Source of the DNA: CBDULQ01 sp965368115
GTDB taxonomy: Bacteria; Pseudomonadota; Gammaproteobacteria; SZUA-229
Reading direction: 5' to 3'
DNA length: 15,230 nt
Assembly (NCBI GenBank): GCA_965368115.1
Contig: CBDULQ010000069.1
Coordinates: forward strand, 1 to 15,230
Shown: one piece after another, positions 1 through 7,632 of the stretch
How positions within the stretch are numbered: the stretch's first letter is position 1
How the letters are laid out: every line of letters starts with the position of its first letter
The notes under the pieces: generated by a model
The model's database searches: none
The model's input: only the letters and a program-made list of their open reading frames with translations
Told to the model about the DNA's origin: nothing
Translations under genes and position numbers: made by a program

Positions 1-651
1 GGCGCTAAAACTGGCCACCACGTCACCGGCGGCGACACTTTCTTCGATAACACCACCATTGGTCATGCTGATCACCGGGGCATTGTCTGCGACGGGCAGC
101 GTCGGTGTCGGTACGGTCGGGGCAGGCGGCGTCGGGGTTGTCGGTTCGGGTTGGGTGGATTGAGTCTGGTTGAGGGCAATGGCATCGTCATTGCCGCTAA
201 AGTCCGCCGCGGCGGTGCCGGCTTCCACATTGAAATCGGTTGGCCGGGTTTCCACTTCGCCTTCACGACCTTCGCGCGCATAAACCGGTGTCTGGTGCAG
301 ACCATCGGCGCCGCCCTGATCATTACCGGCGGCGGTGGGCTCCAGAGCATCCAGGTCCCGACCTTCCAGAATCGCCTGTTGCAGTGCGGCAATCTGATCC
401 ACTTCCGCATCCGAGTAACTGGCGGCATCGGCATACACGGTTTCATCGAGCAATACCTGGGCATTCTCGCCGACCTGCAGGCGCTGGCCACTGTAAAAAC
501 CCACCACCACGCTGGACGCCTCTCCGGTGATCAGCAAATCGCGGTCGCTCACCGGGTCGCCGATGTTAACCACCTTGATCAGGCCGTCTGCGGTGCGTAC
601 CTGGGCCGAGCCTTCGAGATTGACGATGTAACCGATGTTTTTAGTAGCCAT
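1..651 (-). CDS. LapA-type giant adhesin, N-terminal part (gene runs off the left edge)
   Basis: The first 217 codons of a large surface adhesin read from ATG at 651 and stay open to position 1. Residues 1 to about 105 form a compact beta-rich module beginning MATKNIGYIVNLEGSA, with GDPV and LLITGEASSVVVGF stretches typical of the retention module that plugs LapA-type adhesins in the outer-membrane channel. There is no Sec signal peptide, as expected for type I secretion. A TAAG motif lies at residues 106-109, almost exactly where LapG cuts P. fluorescens LapA; a second TAAA lies at 146-149. A Pro/Thr-rich linker follows (about 165-188), then the start of a cadherin/VCBS-like repeat (DNAPVI, ESVAAGDVVASFSA). 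AACAGG sits 7 bases before the ATG. The repeats and the C-terminal secretion signal are outside the window, so total size and ligand are unknown. The retention module, the cut site and the neighbouring lapG, lapD, lapB and lapC genes make the family assignment strong. Confidence 0.88.
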   Translation of the reverse strand, partial: MATKNIGYIVNLEGSAQVRTADGLIKVVNIGDPVSDRDLLITGEASSVVVGFYSGQRLQVGENAQVLLDETVYADAASYSDAEVDQIAALQQAILEGRDLDALEPTAAGNDQGGADGLHQTPVYAREGREGEVETRPTDFNVEAGTAAADFSGNDDAIALNQTQSTQPEPTTPTPPAPTVPTPTLPVADNAPVISMTNGGVIEESVAAGDVVASFSA

Positions 652-676
652 GACAAAACCTGTTAATGATCAGTGC

Positions 677-725
677 ATTAAATCTAGGTCAGACACGGGA
701 AAACGGCCTACGACCATGGTCGTAG
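677..725 (-). promoter_or_regulatory. Spacer upstream of the adhesin gene: perfect 18-base palindrome and possible -10
   Basis: The 125-base gap (652-776) between the regulator and adhesin genes contains the perfect dyad CTACGACCATGGTCGTAG at 708-725. In DNA it could be an operator for the adjacent LuxR-type regulator. In RNA it folds as a 7-bp stem with a CATG loop followed on the minus strand by GGCCGTTTTCC, so it could also be a weak terminator or attenuator between the secretion operon and the adhesin. A TTTAAT hexamer on the minus strand (677-682) could be a -10 box, but no good -35 is evident. The dyad is certain; its role is inferred. Confidence 0.45.
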
Positions 726-776
726 ATGACGCTGTCCTGATGACGAACGGTCGAAAATGGGGAGTAAACGGTTAAA

Positions 777-1406
777 TCAGGCGCTGGAAGAACCGCTGTT
801 GCCGGCGTCGCGATAGCCGTTGAGAGCCATTACCAGGGCGACACGATCCTTGACCTGCAGTTTTTTGAAGATCTGGGTGAGATGGGTTTTCACCGTGCGT
901 TCGGACATATTACAGCTGTCCGCCACACCCTTGTTGCTCATACCCTCGGCCACCGCCAGCGCCACCTCGCGTTCACGTTGGGTCAGGGTATCCAGCAAAT
1001 CGGTATGCGGCTGACGTTGCACCACGCTGCGCGCCAGCTGGAACACATCATTCAGCAGGCTGGGCGGAAACCAGCTCTGGCCGTTGCCGAGCAGGCGCAC
1101 GAGCTGATCGTAATTGGGCGCGGCCATGTAGCTGTTGAAATAGGCACGCACCCCGGCTTCGGTAAAGCTCAGCATACGCGAGACTTCAGGTTGATCGTCA
1201 GCGATACCGATCACCACGCCCCGGGCGATGGCCTGTTGCAGCCAGGCATCGAGTTCCCGTTCGAAAGACGCAGCATGCAGCAGATAGATGTTCTCCGCAC
1301 CGGCTACCGGCGGCGACAACTGTTTGCGCAGCGTCAGGGCCGTGCCCAGCACACTCTGTACATGCGCATCGAATGCCCGGGACTGTGAATAAACCACCAG
1401 CGCCAT
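777..1406 (-). CDS. LuxR/NarL-type transcriptional regulator with degenerate receiver domain
   Basis: This is a 209-residue DNA-binding regulator. The C-terminal third (about 138-200) is a clear LuxR/GerE helix-turn-helix with LTQREREVALAVAEGMSNKG, MSERTVKTHL and IFKKLQVKDR. The N-terminal 125 residues resemble a response-regulator receiver in length and pattern, but the acidic pair after strand 1 is absent. The usual phosphoacceptor Asp after strand 3 appears to be His44 (YLLHAAS), so phosphorylation by a histidine kinase is unlikely. Its ATG overlaps the stop of the HlyD-type gene by one base (TGATG), which points to translational coupling and makes it the last gene of the secretion operon, just before the adhesin gene. 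I infer that it controls adhesin or operon transcription. The palindrome at 708-725 is a natural candidate site. Its signal is unknown. Confidence 0.85.
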   Translation of the reverse strand: MALVVYSQSRAFDAHVQSVLGTALTLRKQLSPPVAGAENIYLLHAASFERELDAWLQQAIARGVVIGIADDQPEVSRMLSFTEAGVRAYFNSYMAAPNYDQLVRLLGNGQSWFPPSLLNDVFQLARSVVQRQPHTDLLDTLTQREREVALAVAEGMSNKGVADSCNMSERTVKTHLTQIFKKLQVKDRVALVMALNGYRDAGNSGSSSA

Positions 1407-2752
1407 CAGTTTTCCTGCAATGCCTTGCCGAGACCGCGATGAATCGGCTTGAGTAAATATTCGAGTATGGTTTTCTTGTCGGTGATGATGTCCGCTTCCG
1501 CCGTCATGCCCACCTTGATCGGCAGGGTCTGCGACTTGTGACCGAGATAATCTTTTTCCGGACGCACTCTGGCCACGTAGTAGCTGACACCCTCTTCATT
1601 GGTGACCGTATCCGCGCTGACAAAAGCCACCGTGCCTTTCAGGCTGCCGTGAATAGCGAAGTCGTAAGCGGTAAATTTCAGCCGTGTTTGCTGTCCTACA
1701 TTAATATAGGCAATATCCGCTGGTTTGATGCGCACCTCGATCAGCAACGCCTCTTCACGCGGCACCACTTCAACGATTTCACTACCCGGCGTTACCACAC
1801 CACCGATGGTATTCACATACAGACGTTGCACCACGCCTTTCACCGGCGAACGCAGGGTGGTGCGACTCACCCGGTCCTGCAGGGCCACCTGGGCTTCGGC
1901 AATACGTGACAACTCGGCCTGCACTTCATTCAACTCCAGCTTGGCCTTGTTACGAAATTCCAGTCGCGCCTGTTCCAGTTTACGGCGGGCTTCCTCGATA
2001 ATGGAGCGCAAACGCGGAATCGAAATACTGACCCCTTCCAGTTCGCCCTCCACTTCCGCTTCACGCTGCTGCACCTGCAGGTATTCGACTTCGGAAATAA
2101 TGCGTTTCTCCACCAGTGGTTTCTTGATTTTCAGTTCCTGGCGTAACAGCTCCAGCGAACGTCGCAATTGACGCTGCTTGGACTGGGCTTCTTCCAGTGC
2201 AGCCTGTTGCTGGCGCACCTGTTCCTCGTAAATGCTCAGGGTTTTATTGAGTTGCTGCTGGTTGGACTCATACAGGCTCTGTTCGGATTTCAACAACTGG
2301 GGAAAAGCCTCGGCGACTTCGTCGTCCCATTCGAATTTACCTCCGTGCGCTTCCGCCTGCAGGCGCTGGCGTTTGGCGCGCAGTTCGAAATAGAGCACAC
2401 GGTTTTCTTCATAGGAACCGGTAAACGCAACATCGGAAATTTTGATCAGCGGCTGATTGGCTTCCACCAGGTCGCCTTCACGCACCAGAATTTCCGACAC
2501 GATGCCACCTTCCAGACTCTGTATCAATTGCACCTGACGTGCCGGAATCACCTTACCGTCGCCACGTACCACCACATCCACTTCCGCCCAGCCCATCCAC
2601 ACCAGGGTCACCAGAATCAACGCCGCAATAATCGACACGATCATCAGCAGATAGCGCGGCGAGCGCTGCACCACCGCCGCCGACAGGCTTTGCATATAGG
2701 CGATATCGATATCGCTGTAATGCCGGTTTCTGGCGTGATGTTCAGATTTCAT
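1406..2752 (-). CDS. lapC: HlyD/LapC-type type I secretion membrane-fusion protein
   Basis: This periplasmic adaptor links the inner-membrane ABC transporter to the outer-membrane channel for adhesin export. The 448-residue protein has a short cytoplasmic N-terminus, one transmembrane segment (about 34-54, LLMIVSIIAALILVTLVW) and a first half-lipoyl region (GDGKVIP, SLEGGIVSEILVREGD). A long Gln/Glu-rich coiled-coil hairpin (about 115-310) follows, then the second lipoyl half (RSPVKGVVQRLYVNTIGGVV) and a beta-barrel ending GMTAEADIITDKKT, a hallmark of HlyD-family adaptors. The frame is open further upstream to 2827. I chose ATG at 2752 because it gives the usual family length, has GAGG five bases upstream, and overlaps the lapB stop by only 11 bases; the longer frame would add a soluble extension inside lapB. 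The family is certain, and the symbol rests on gene order and the adhesin type. Confidence 0.92.
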   Translation of the reverse strand: MKSEHHARNRHYSDIDIAYMQSLSAAVVQRSPRYLLMIVSIIAALILVTLVWMGWAEVDVVVRGDGKVIPARQVQLIQSLEGGIVSEILVREGDLVEANQPLIKISDVAFTGSYEENRVLYFELRAKRQRLQAEAHGGKFEWDDEVAEAFPQLLKSEQSLYESNQQQLNKTLSIYEEQVRQQQAALEEAQSKQRQLRRSLELLRQELKIKKPLVEKRIISEVEYLQVQQREAEVEGELEGVSISIPRLRSIIEEARRKLEQARLEFRNKAKLELNEVQAELSRIAEAQVALQDRVSRTTLRSPVKGVVQRLYVNTIGGVVTPGSEIVEVVPREEALLIEVRIKPADIAYINVGQQTRLKFTAYDFAIHGSLKGTVAFVSADTVTNEEGVSYYVARVRPEKDYLGHKSQTLPIKVGMTAEADIITDKKTILEYLLKPIHRGLGKALQEN

Positions 2753-4895
2753 GATTGCCTCGCTGTAATGCATCCAGTACATCCTGCTTCGGCCCATCCA
2801 TGACAATGCGGCCCTCGTCGACCACAATCAGACGTTCCACCAGGCTCAGCATTGGCGCTTTGTGGGTGACCAGAATCAGCGTCTTGTCGCGGGTGTATTC
2901 GTATAGTGTCTTGCGAATGCTGGCTTCCGTGGTGTTGTCCATGCTGTTGGTCGGCTCGTCCAGAATCAGGATCGGCTCGTCGAGCAATATGGCACGCCCC
3001 AGTCCGATGGACTGGCGCTGGCCGCCGGACAACCAGCTACCCTGCTCACCCACCGGTGTATCGAAACCCATCGGCAGACGATTGACGAACTGGCTGACAC
3101 CACAGATTTCCGCGACTTCGAGCAGTCGTTCGTCATCGATGTGCGGATCCTTGAATACGATATTGTCGCGAATGCTGCCGCGCATGAGGTGCACATCCTG
3201 GGACAGATAGCCCACATGATGACGCAGGTCTGCAGGATCGATCTGGTTGATGTCGATACCGTCCACCGACATGGTGCCTTCAGTAGGCTGGTAGAGACCG
3301 ACAATCAGTTTCGTGATGGTGGTTTTTCCGGAGCCGACCTTACCGATAATGCCCACATGCTCCCGCGGCTTGATACTCAGTGAAATATCCGACAGCGTCA
3401 GGCGCTCCGCTTCCGGATAAGCGAAGTCGACGTTCTTCAGTTGAATCGCACCTTCGAAACTGGGGCGGCGGACATACTGTTTGTCTTCCGGACGTTCCAC
3501 CGCTTGCCGCATCAAATTATCGAGGGTATCGAAGGCGGTACGGGTCTGCTGGTAGTTGGTGATCAACGCGGCAATCTGCCCCATCGGCGCCACTGCACGG
3601 GAACCCAGCATAACCACCGCGATCAGCCCGCCCAGCGACAGCTCCAGATCGGCAATGCGGTAGATGCCGAAGATAATCACACCCACCGTATTCAACTGCA
3701 TCAGAAAACTGGTCACCACCTGTATCGAGCTGGACAGCATGCGTGCACGCATGGATTTGTTGGCAATTTCACCGGTGGATTCTTCCCACACCCATTGCGA
3801 ATGATGAGACGCACCCAGCGTCTTGATGGTCTGGATATTATTGAGACTTTCGATCAGGTGTGAATGTTTGTTGGCCGATGCTTCAAAGGTCGCTTCGATA
3901 CTTTCGCGCAGCGGTTTGATCATCAGCAGACTGAAGATCAGCAGAATGCCGATAATCAGCAGCGGAATCGCCACCAATGCCCCGCCGATGTAAGCGATCA
4001 AAACCAGGAAGATCAGTGCAAACGGCAGATCCACCAGCGCCGCCATGGTCGAAGCGGTAAAGAAATTACGAATACTTTCGAAATCGCGCAGGTTGTTGGC
4101 GAAGGAACCGACACTCTTCGGCCATTGATCCATACGTAAATTCAGTGTTTGCTCGAACAGAATGGACGACATAATGATGTCGCTTTTTTTGCCGGCGATT
4201 TCCAGCAGGTAATTACGAATATACCGGATCAGTCCGTCGAACAGATACACCACCAGCACACCCACCGCCAGTACCCACAGGGTTTCCACCGCATCATTGG
4301 GCACCACCCGGTCATATACGTTCATGGTAAACAGGGGTGTGGCGATAACGAACAGGTTAACCAGCACCGATGCCAGTAACACACTGCCAAACAGCTCCCT
4401 GGATCGAGCCAGGGTTCCCCAGAACCAGTGCGTGGCCCGTGTATCGATCAGCTTCAACGGACGGCTTTCTTTTTTGAATTCCCGTTTCAACAAAAAAGCA
4501 AAGCCGATGTATTCCTCTTTGAGTCGATCCAGATCGATCCACTCTTCACCTTCACCCACTTCCGGAAATATCACCCGCGCACGACCGTTTTGCTTGTCGA
4601 TGGAATCCAGCACACAGGCATTACGATCCCGAAGAATCAGAATACAGGGTAACAACAGGGAAGAAAGATCATCGAGGTCGCGCTTGATCAGGCGTGTGGC
4701 GAAACCGGCACGATGCGCCACACGGGAAAACAGGCCTTTCGACTTGTTGATGGAAAACAGTTCCGGACCCGCCTTACCCGGCTCGATGGGCAAACCGGAG
4801 ATCAGCGCATCCACGGTCACCGGTCGGTTGAACAGGCGAGCGAAAATGACCAGGCATTCTAGCAGTGGATCGTAATGGTGATGGTGTTCGTTCAT
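2742..4895 (-). CDS. lapB: LapB-type type I secretion ABC transporter (permease-ATPase)
   Basis: This 717-residue inner-membrane exporter powers one-step secretion of the adhesin. Residues 1 to about 135 form a C39-peptidase-like domain. Cys14 (LLECLV) is near the catalytic position, but the usual HxVVL His motif reads NACVL (92-96), so the domain is probably protease-dead and serves substrate docking, as in RTX exporters. A six-helix ABC transmembrane domain spans about 165-450. The nucleotide-binding domain follows (about 480-710) with Walker A GKVGSGKTT (518-526), signature LSGGQ (622-626), Walker B ILILDEPT (642-649) and the switch His678 in VTHK. All ATPase residues are present. The N-terminus carries four consecutive His residues. 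The start ATG overlaps the lapD stop by four bases (ATGA), and the end overlaps lapC by 11 bases. Length and domain order fit LapB and RTX toxin exporters. The substrate is inferred from the neighbouring adhesin gene. Confidence 0.94.
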   Translation of the reverse strand: MNEHHHHYDPLLECLVIFARLFNRPVTVDALISGLPIEPGKAGPELFSINKSKGLFSRVAHRAGFATRLIKRDLDDLSSLLLPCILILRDRNACVLDSIDKQNGRARVIFPEVGEGEEWIDLDRLKEEYIGFAFLLKREFKKESRPLKLIDTRATHWFWGTLARSRELFGSVLLASVLVNLFVIATPLFTMNVYDRVVPNDAVETLWVLAVGVLVVYLFDGLIRYIRNYLLEIAGKKSDIIMSSILFEQTLNLRMDQWPKSVGSFANNLRDFESIRNFFTASTMAALVDLPFALIFLVLIAYIGGALVAIPLLIIGILLIFSLLMIKPLRESIEATFEASANKHSHLIESLNNIQTIKTLGASHHSQWVWEESTGEIANKSMRARMLSSSIQVVTSFLMQLNTVGVIIFGIYRIADLELSLGGLIAVVMLGSRAVAPMGQIAALITNYQQTRTAFDTLDNLMRQAVERPEDKQYVRRPSFEGAIQLKNVDFAYPEAERLTLSDISLSIKPREHVGIIGKVGSGKTTITKLIVGLYQPTEGTMSVDGIDINQIDPADLRHHVGYLSQDVHLMRGSIRDNIVFKDPHIDDERLLEVAEICGVSQFVNRLPMGFDTPVGEQGSWLSGGQRQSIGLGRAILLDEPILILDEPTNSMDNTTEASIRKTLYEYTRDKTLILVTHKAPMLSLVERLIVVDEGRIVMDGPKQDVLDALQRGNHEI

Positions 4896-6820
4896 AACAG
4901 GTCTTCTGCTTCCGCCAGTAAATTACCCTGCATGCCGTCGACGCCAAGAGCCTGCAGGTGATCGCGCATGTCCTGCGAGTCCACGCCGACTGCGATCAGT
5001 TGAATATCCATCGCCCGGGTCAGGGTTAACAGAGCCTGGTAACCCGCCGGTACGTCGCCACTGGTCATGTCGTACAGGGTTTTCGCATTCACCTTGACGT
5101 AGTCCGGCCGTACCGATTGCAGCACCTGCAATGAGCGGCCCAGGTTGAGATTGTCGACGCCGAAAGCATGACCGGCACGACGTACCGACTCGGCGACTTC
5201 GGCGCACATGGCCGGATACTGTTCGAGTATCGCGTGACTGGCCTCCACGCATAAACGACTGTCCACCTCCTGGAAGGCACTCAGCAACTGGTTGAATTCA
5301 AGCAGCGCATCGGCATGACTGAATACGGAACGGGTCAGATTCAATGCAAACGGCACATTGTCCGCACGATTACGCATGGCGCGCACCAGCCTGAATACTT
5401 CACGGTCGATGTCCTCACCCATACCCAGTGCGTTGGCCATGGGCATGAACATGCCGGCGGGTACCACCTGGTTCTCTTCATTTCGGAGCCGCACGAACAC
5501 TTCCTGATGTAATGCGTGTCCGGCATTGTCGAGTACATTCTGCCGCACCAGGAACAGACGACCATCGCGAATACAGGATTCGAGCCAGGCTCGCCATTGC
5601 ATCTTGCCCTGAGGCAAACTCAGCTGACTACCGACTTTTTCACTGACACTGTAAGCACCACCGGCCGCAGCCTGGGTCAGTGCGTAATCCGAATCGGACA
5701 GGGTTTCACCGATACTGCGACCCACATCGACACTGCAGATACCGGCATTCAGCGACAGTTGTTCGGCGAAGCCCACCATATCCGCGTGATTTCTGAAATC
5801 TTCGAAAATGGCATCCACATGTTTGCGGGCATGAGCCATACCGGAGGGAATCAGCAACGCAAACTCATCATCCTTGAGTCGTGCACAGATTTCATTGGCC
5901 AGCTCATCTTCTTCACACAGCAGCACCTGGGCCAGGGTTTTGACGATGGTCTCCGACTGGGCATAACCGAAACGCTCGCGGATTGCTTCCAGACCGTTCA
6001 CCTTGATGACCACGAGAGCGCCATGGAAAGATGCGTCTTCCGACAGCGCTCGCTCCAGCTGAGCAATAAAGAACTGACGATTACCGAGGCCGGTCAGCTC
6101 GTCTTCGTAGAGCAGTTTCTGATAGCGTTGCAGTGTGGACTCCTGGTCGTCGAAGATCATGTGCACCTTGCTGACCATGCGATTCATTGCTTCCACCACC
6201 GAACGCAATTCAACGGTTCGTGGAATCACCGACTGTTGCACAAACTGATTATTATGAATCGCATCGGCCTGTGACTTGACCTCGTCGAGCGGACGCATCA
6301 AGCGGTGTAACAACCACCAGAGCACCGCCATACCCAGAGTAAACAACAACAGGAACCAGAGCAGCGTCGCCTGCAGGTTCTGGTACAGACTGGCATACAT
6401 ATAACCGGGATGCAGGGTCAGTCGCAATGTACCCAGCGGCGACCAGCCCTTCATGATCTGAGTAGCACCGGCAGCCGGCTGCAGGGGAACCAGCTGGATG
6501 AACCAGTCAGGCACACCCTGAATAGACAGCGGCTGATCCTTGCGCAGAATCAGTTCACCGTCCGGCGACTCCAGTTCGATGCTGGCGTAATAACCGCTAT
6601 CGAACACCGCATTGAATAATGTTTCGTAGGTTGCGATATCGGCATCGTCAGGTAAATTGCTGATCGCAATACCCAGCGTGGTGGCCATGTCCTGCGCAGT
6701 GGTCTGCAACTGGCCTTCGATAAAATCCCCGGAACGGCGAAAGTCGCCCAGGGTCAGCGTAATGACGATGAGCAGGTAAACCAGCGACACCACGAATGCG
6801 AGCTGTTTAAACAATGTCAT
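4892..6820 (-). CDS. lapD: LapD-type c-di-GMP receptor with degenerate GGDEF and EAL domains
   Basis: This is a 642-residue inner-membrane receptor that binds c-di-GMP inside the cell and holds LapG in the periplasm. Order: TM1 (about 5-25), periplasmic LapD/MoxY-type domain (26-148), TM2 (150-171), HAMP (172-225), GGDEF domain (about 235-395), EAL domain (about 405-642). Trp126 in KGWSPLG matches the exposed Trp by which P. fluorescens LapD grips LapG. Both enzymatic sites are broken: GGDEF reads KDDEF (316-320), EAL reads EVF (440-442), the DDFG motif reads VDNLN (second Asp is Asn), and the AEGVE metal ligand is lost (AVGVD). Some ligand-contact residues remain (Asn494, Lys576, Gln631). 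The protein should therefore sense rather than make or degrade c-di-GMP. The start overlaps the lapG stop by four bases (ATGA), with AAGGG about eight bases upstream. Confidence 0.93.
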   Translation of the reverse strand: MTLFKQLAFVVSLVYLLIVITLTLGDFRRSGDFIEGQLQTTAQDMATTLGIAISNLPDDADIATYETLFNAVFDSGYYASIELESPDGELILRKDQPLSIQGVPDWFIQLVPLQPAAGATQIMKGWSPLGTLRLTLHPGYMYASLYQNLQATLLWFLLLFTLGMAVLWWLLHRLMRPLDEVKSQADAIHNNQFVQQSVIPRTVELRSVVEAMNRMVSKVHMIFDDQESTLQRYQKLLYEDELTGLGNRQFFIAQLERALSEDASFHGALVVIKVNGLEAIRERFGYAQSETIVKTLAQVLLCEEDELANEICARLKDDEFALLIPSGMAHARKHVDAIFEDFRNHADMVGFAEQLSLNAGICSVDVGRSIGETLSDSDYALTQAAAGGAYSVSEKVGSQLSLPQGKMQWRAWLESCIRDGRLFLVRQNVLDNAGHALHQEVFVRLRNEENQVVPAGMFMPMANALGMGEDIDREVFRLVRAMRNRADNVPFALNLTRSVFSHADALLEFNQLLSAFQEVDSRLCVEASHAILEQYPAMCAEVAESVRRAGHAFGVDNLNLGRSLQVLQSVRPDYVKVNAKTLYDMTSGDVPAGYQALLTLTRAMDIQLIAVGVDSQDMRDHLQALGVDGMQGNLLAEAEDLL

Positions 6821-7491
6821 GGTCTTGCCCTTTTAACGTTCGCCAGCAACTTTTGCCATTTGTTGTTCTTGATACGATCGGTCGGCAGTGCACGGCCAAG
6901 TCCGGCAGACGCGTTGGTGAGAAACAACGATCCTGCATTAAAACTGTAAACCGGCAACAAATCACGACGCTGGGTCGCCGGTAAAATTTTCTGGTTATAG
7001 TTATCGAGAATCAGCGGCACACTCTTCGGCGTGGAAAAATAACTCAACACCATGTGCGCAACGTTTTTACGTACCGCTTTTACATAGGTCAGATAGAGTT
7101 GCTCGTCCGGCACCCCTAGCGCCCGCAATACGAAATATTTTGCCACCACGAAATCTTCGCAATCCCCACGGTTGAGCCCGATGAATTCTTCCGGCGTCGC
7201 CCAGTAATCTTTCTGTCCCCAGATTTCGATATCTTCTTTGTACTGAAACTGATTGAAGAATCGATTCACTTCCCTGAGTTGCTGCTTAACATCTTTATCG
7301 GCCAGCTCCTGCAATAATGCATTCAATGCCTCCCCTCGACGTTTAGCCTGCTCGCCATGTTGCTCGGCCAGCCGTGCCAGCATCGGTTCATCGACGAACA
7401 CAGTACTCTGTTGCTCGGCGGACGATACGCTAACGATCGTCACCACCAGCAGCAGTTTCAGCAATACGCGGCGCGCAGCCTGAGTGGCCAT
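6817..7491 (-). CDS. lapG: LapG-type periplasmic cysteine protease (transglutaminase-like)
   Basis: This is a calcium-dependent bacterial transglutaminase-like cysteine protease (BTLCP). It releases LapA-type adhesins by cutting the N-terminal TAAG site when LapD is not holding it. The 224-residue protein has an N-terminal signal peptide (RRVLLKLLLVVTIVSVSSA). The catalytic triad is visible as Cys111 (RGDCEDF), His146 (NVAHMVL) and Asp163 (LILDNYN). Asp110 and Glu112, flanking the Cys, match the calcium-binding residues known in LapG. The frame is open upstream to a TTG at 7560. ATG at 7491 is preferred because it puts the signal peptide at the very N-terminus, although its ribosome site (CAGGCAGGT, about 10 bases upstream) is modest. 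A 141-base gap (7492-7632) separates it from the channel gene; a TATAAA at 7581-7586 there lacks a good -35. The target TAAG is present in the adhesin at 1-651. Confidence 0.94.
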   Translation of the reverse strand: MATQAARRVLLKLLLVVTIVSVSSAEQQSTVFVDEPMLARLAEQHGEQAKRRGEALNALLQELADKDVKQQLREVNRFFNQFQYKEDIEIWGQKDYWATPEEFIGLNRGDCEDFVVAKYFVLRALGVPDEQLYLTYVKAVRKNVAHMVLSYFSTPKSVPLILDNYNQKILPATQRRDLLPVYSFNAGSLFLTNASAGLGRALPTDRIKNNKWQKLLANVKRARP

Positions 7492-7632
7492 TAGGCGGCG
7501 ACCTGTCTGCCTGCGTCGCGTCGGGCGGTTATGCCGTACGCCAGGGAATTTCCAAACCAAGCCATTCAGCGAATCGGACCTTTATATTCGGTTAGCCTTC
7601 GGCAGCCGACGCATACCCGATGGTCAGCCCGG

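Noticed and set aside
72..666. Long plus- and minus-strand frames opposite or within the adhesin start
   Set aside because: They are shadows; the retention-module frame is the only one with family-like sequence and the TAAG motif.
2753..2827. Upstream extension of the HlyD-type gene to 2827
   Set aside because: It would add 25 atypical residues encoded inside lapB; the ATG at 2752 has a GAGG ribosome site and gives the normal family length.
7492..7560. Extension of lapG to the TTG at 7560
   Set aside because: It would bury the signal peptide behind 23 Arg-rich residues in a periplasmic protein.
7492..7632. Separate lapG promoter in the 141-base gap
   Set aside because: TATAAA (7581-7586) is a fair -10, but the hexamer 17 bases upstream (TCGGCT) is a poor -35, so it is only mentioned under lapG.
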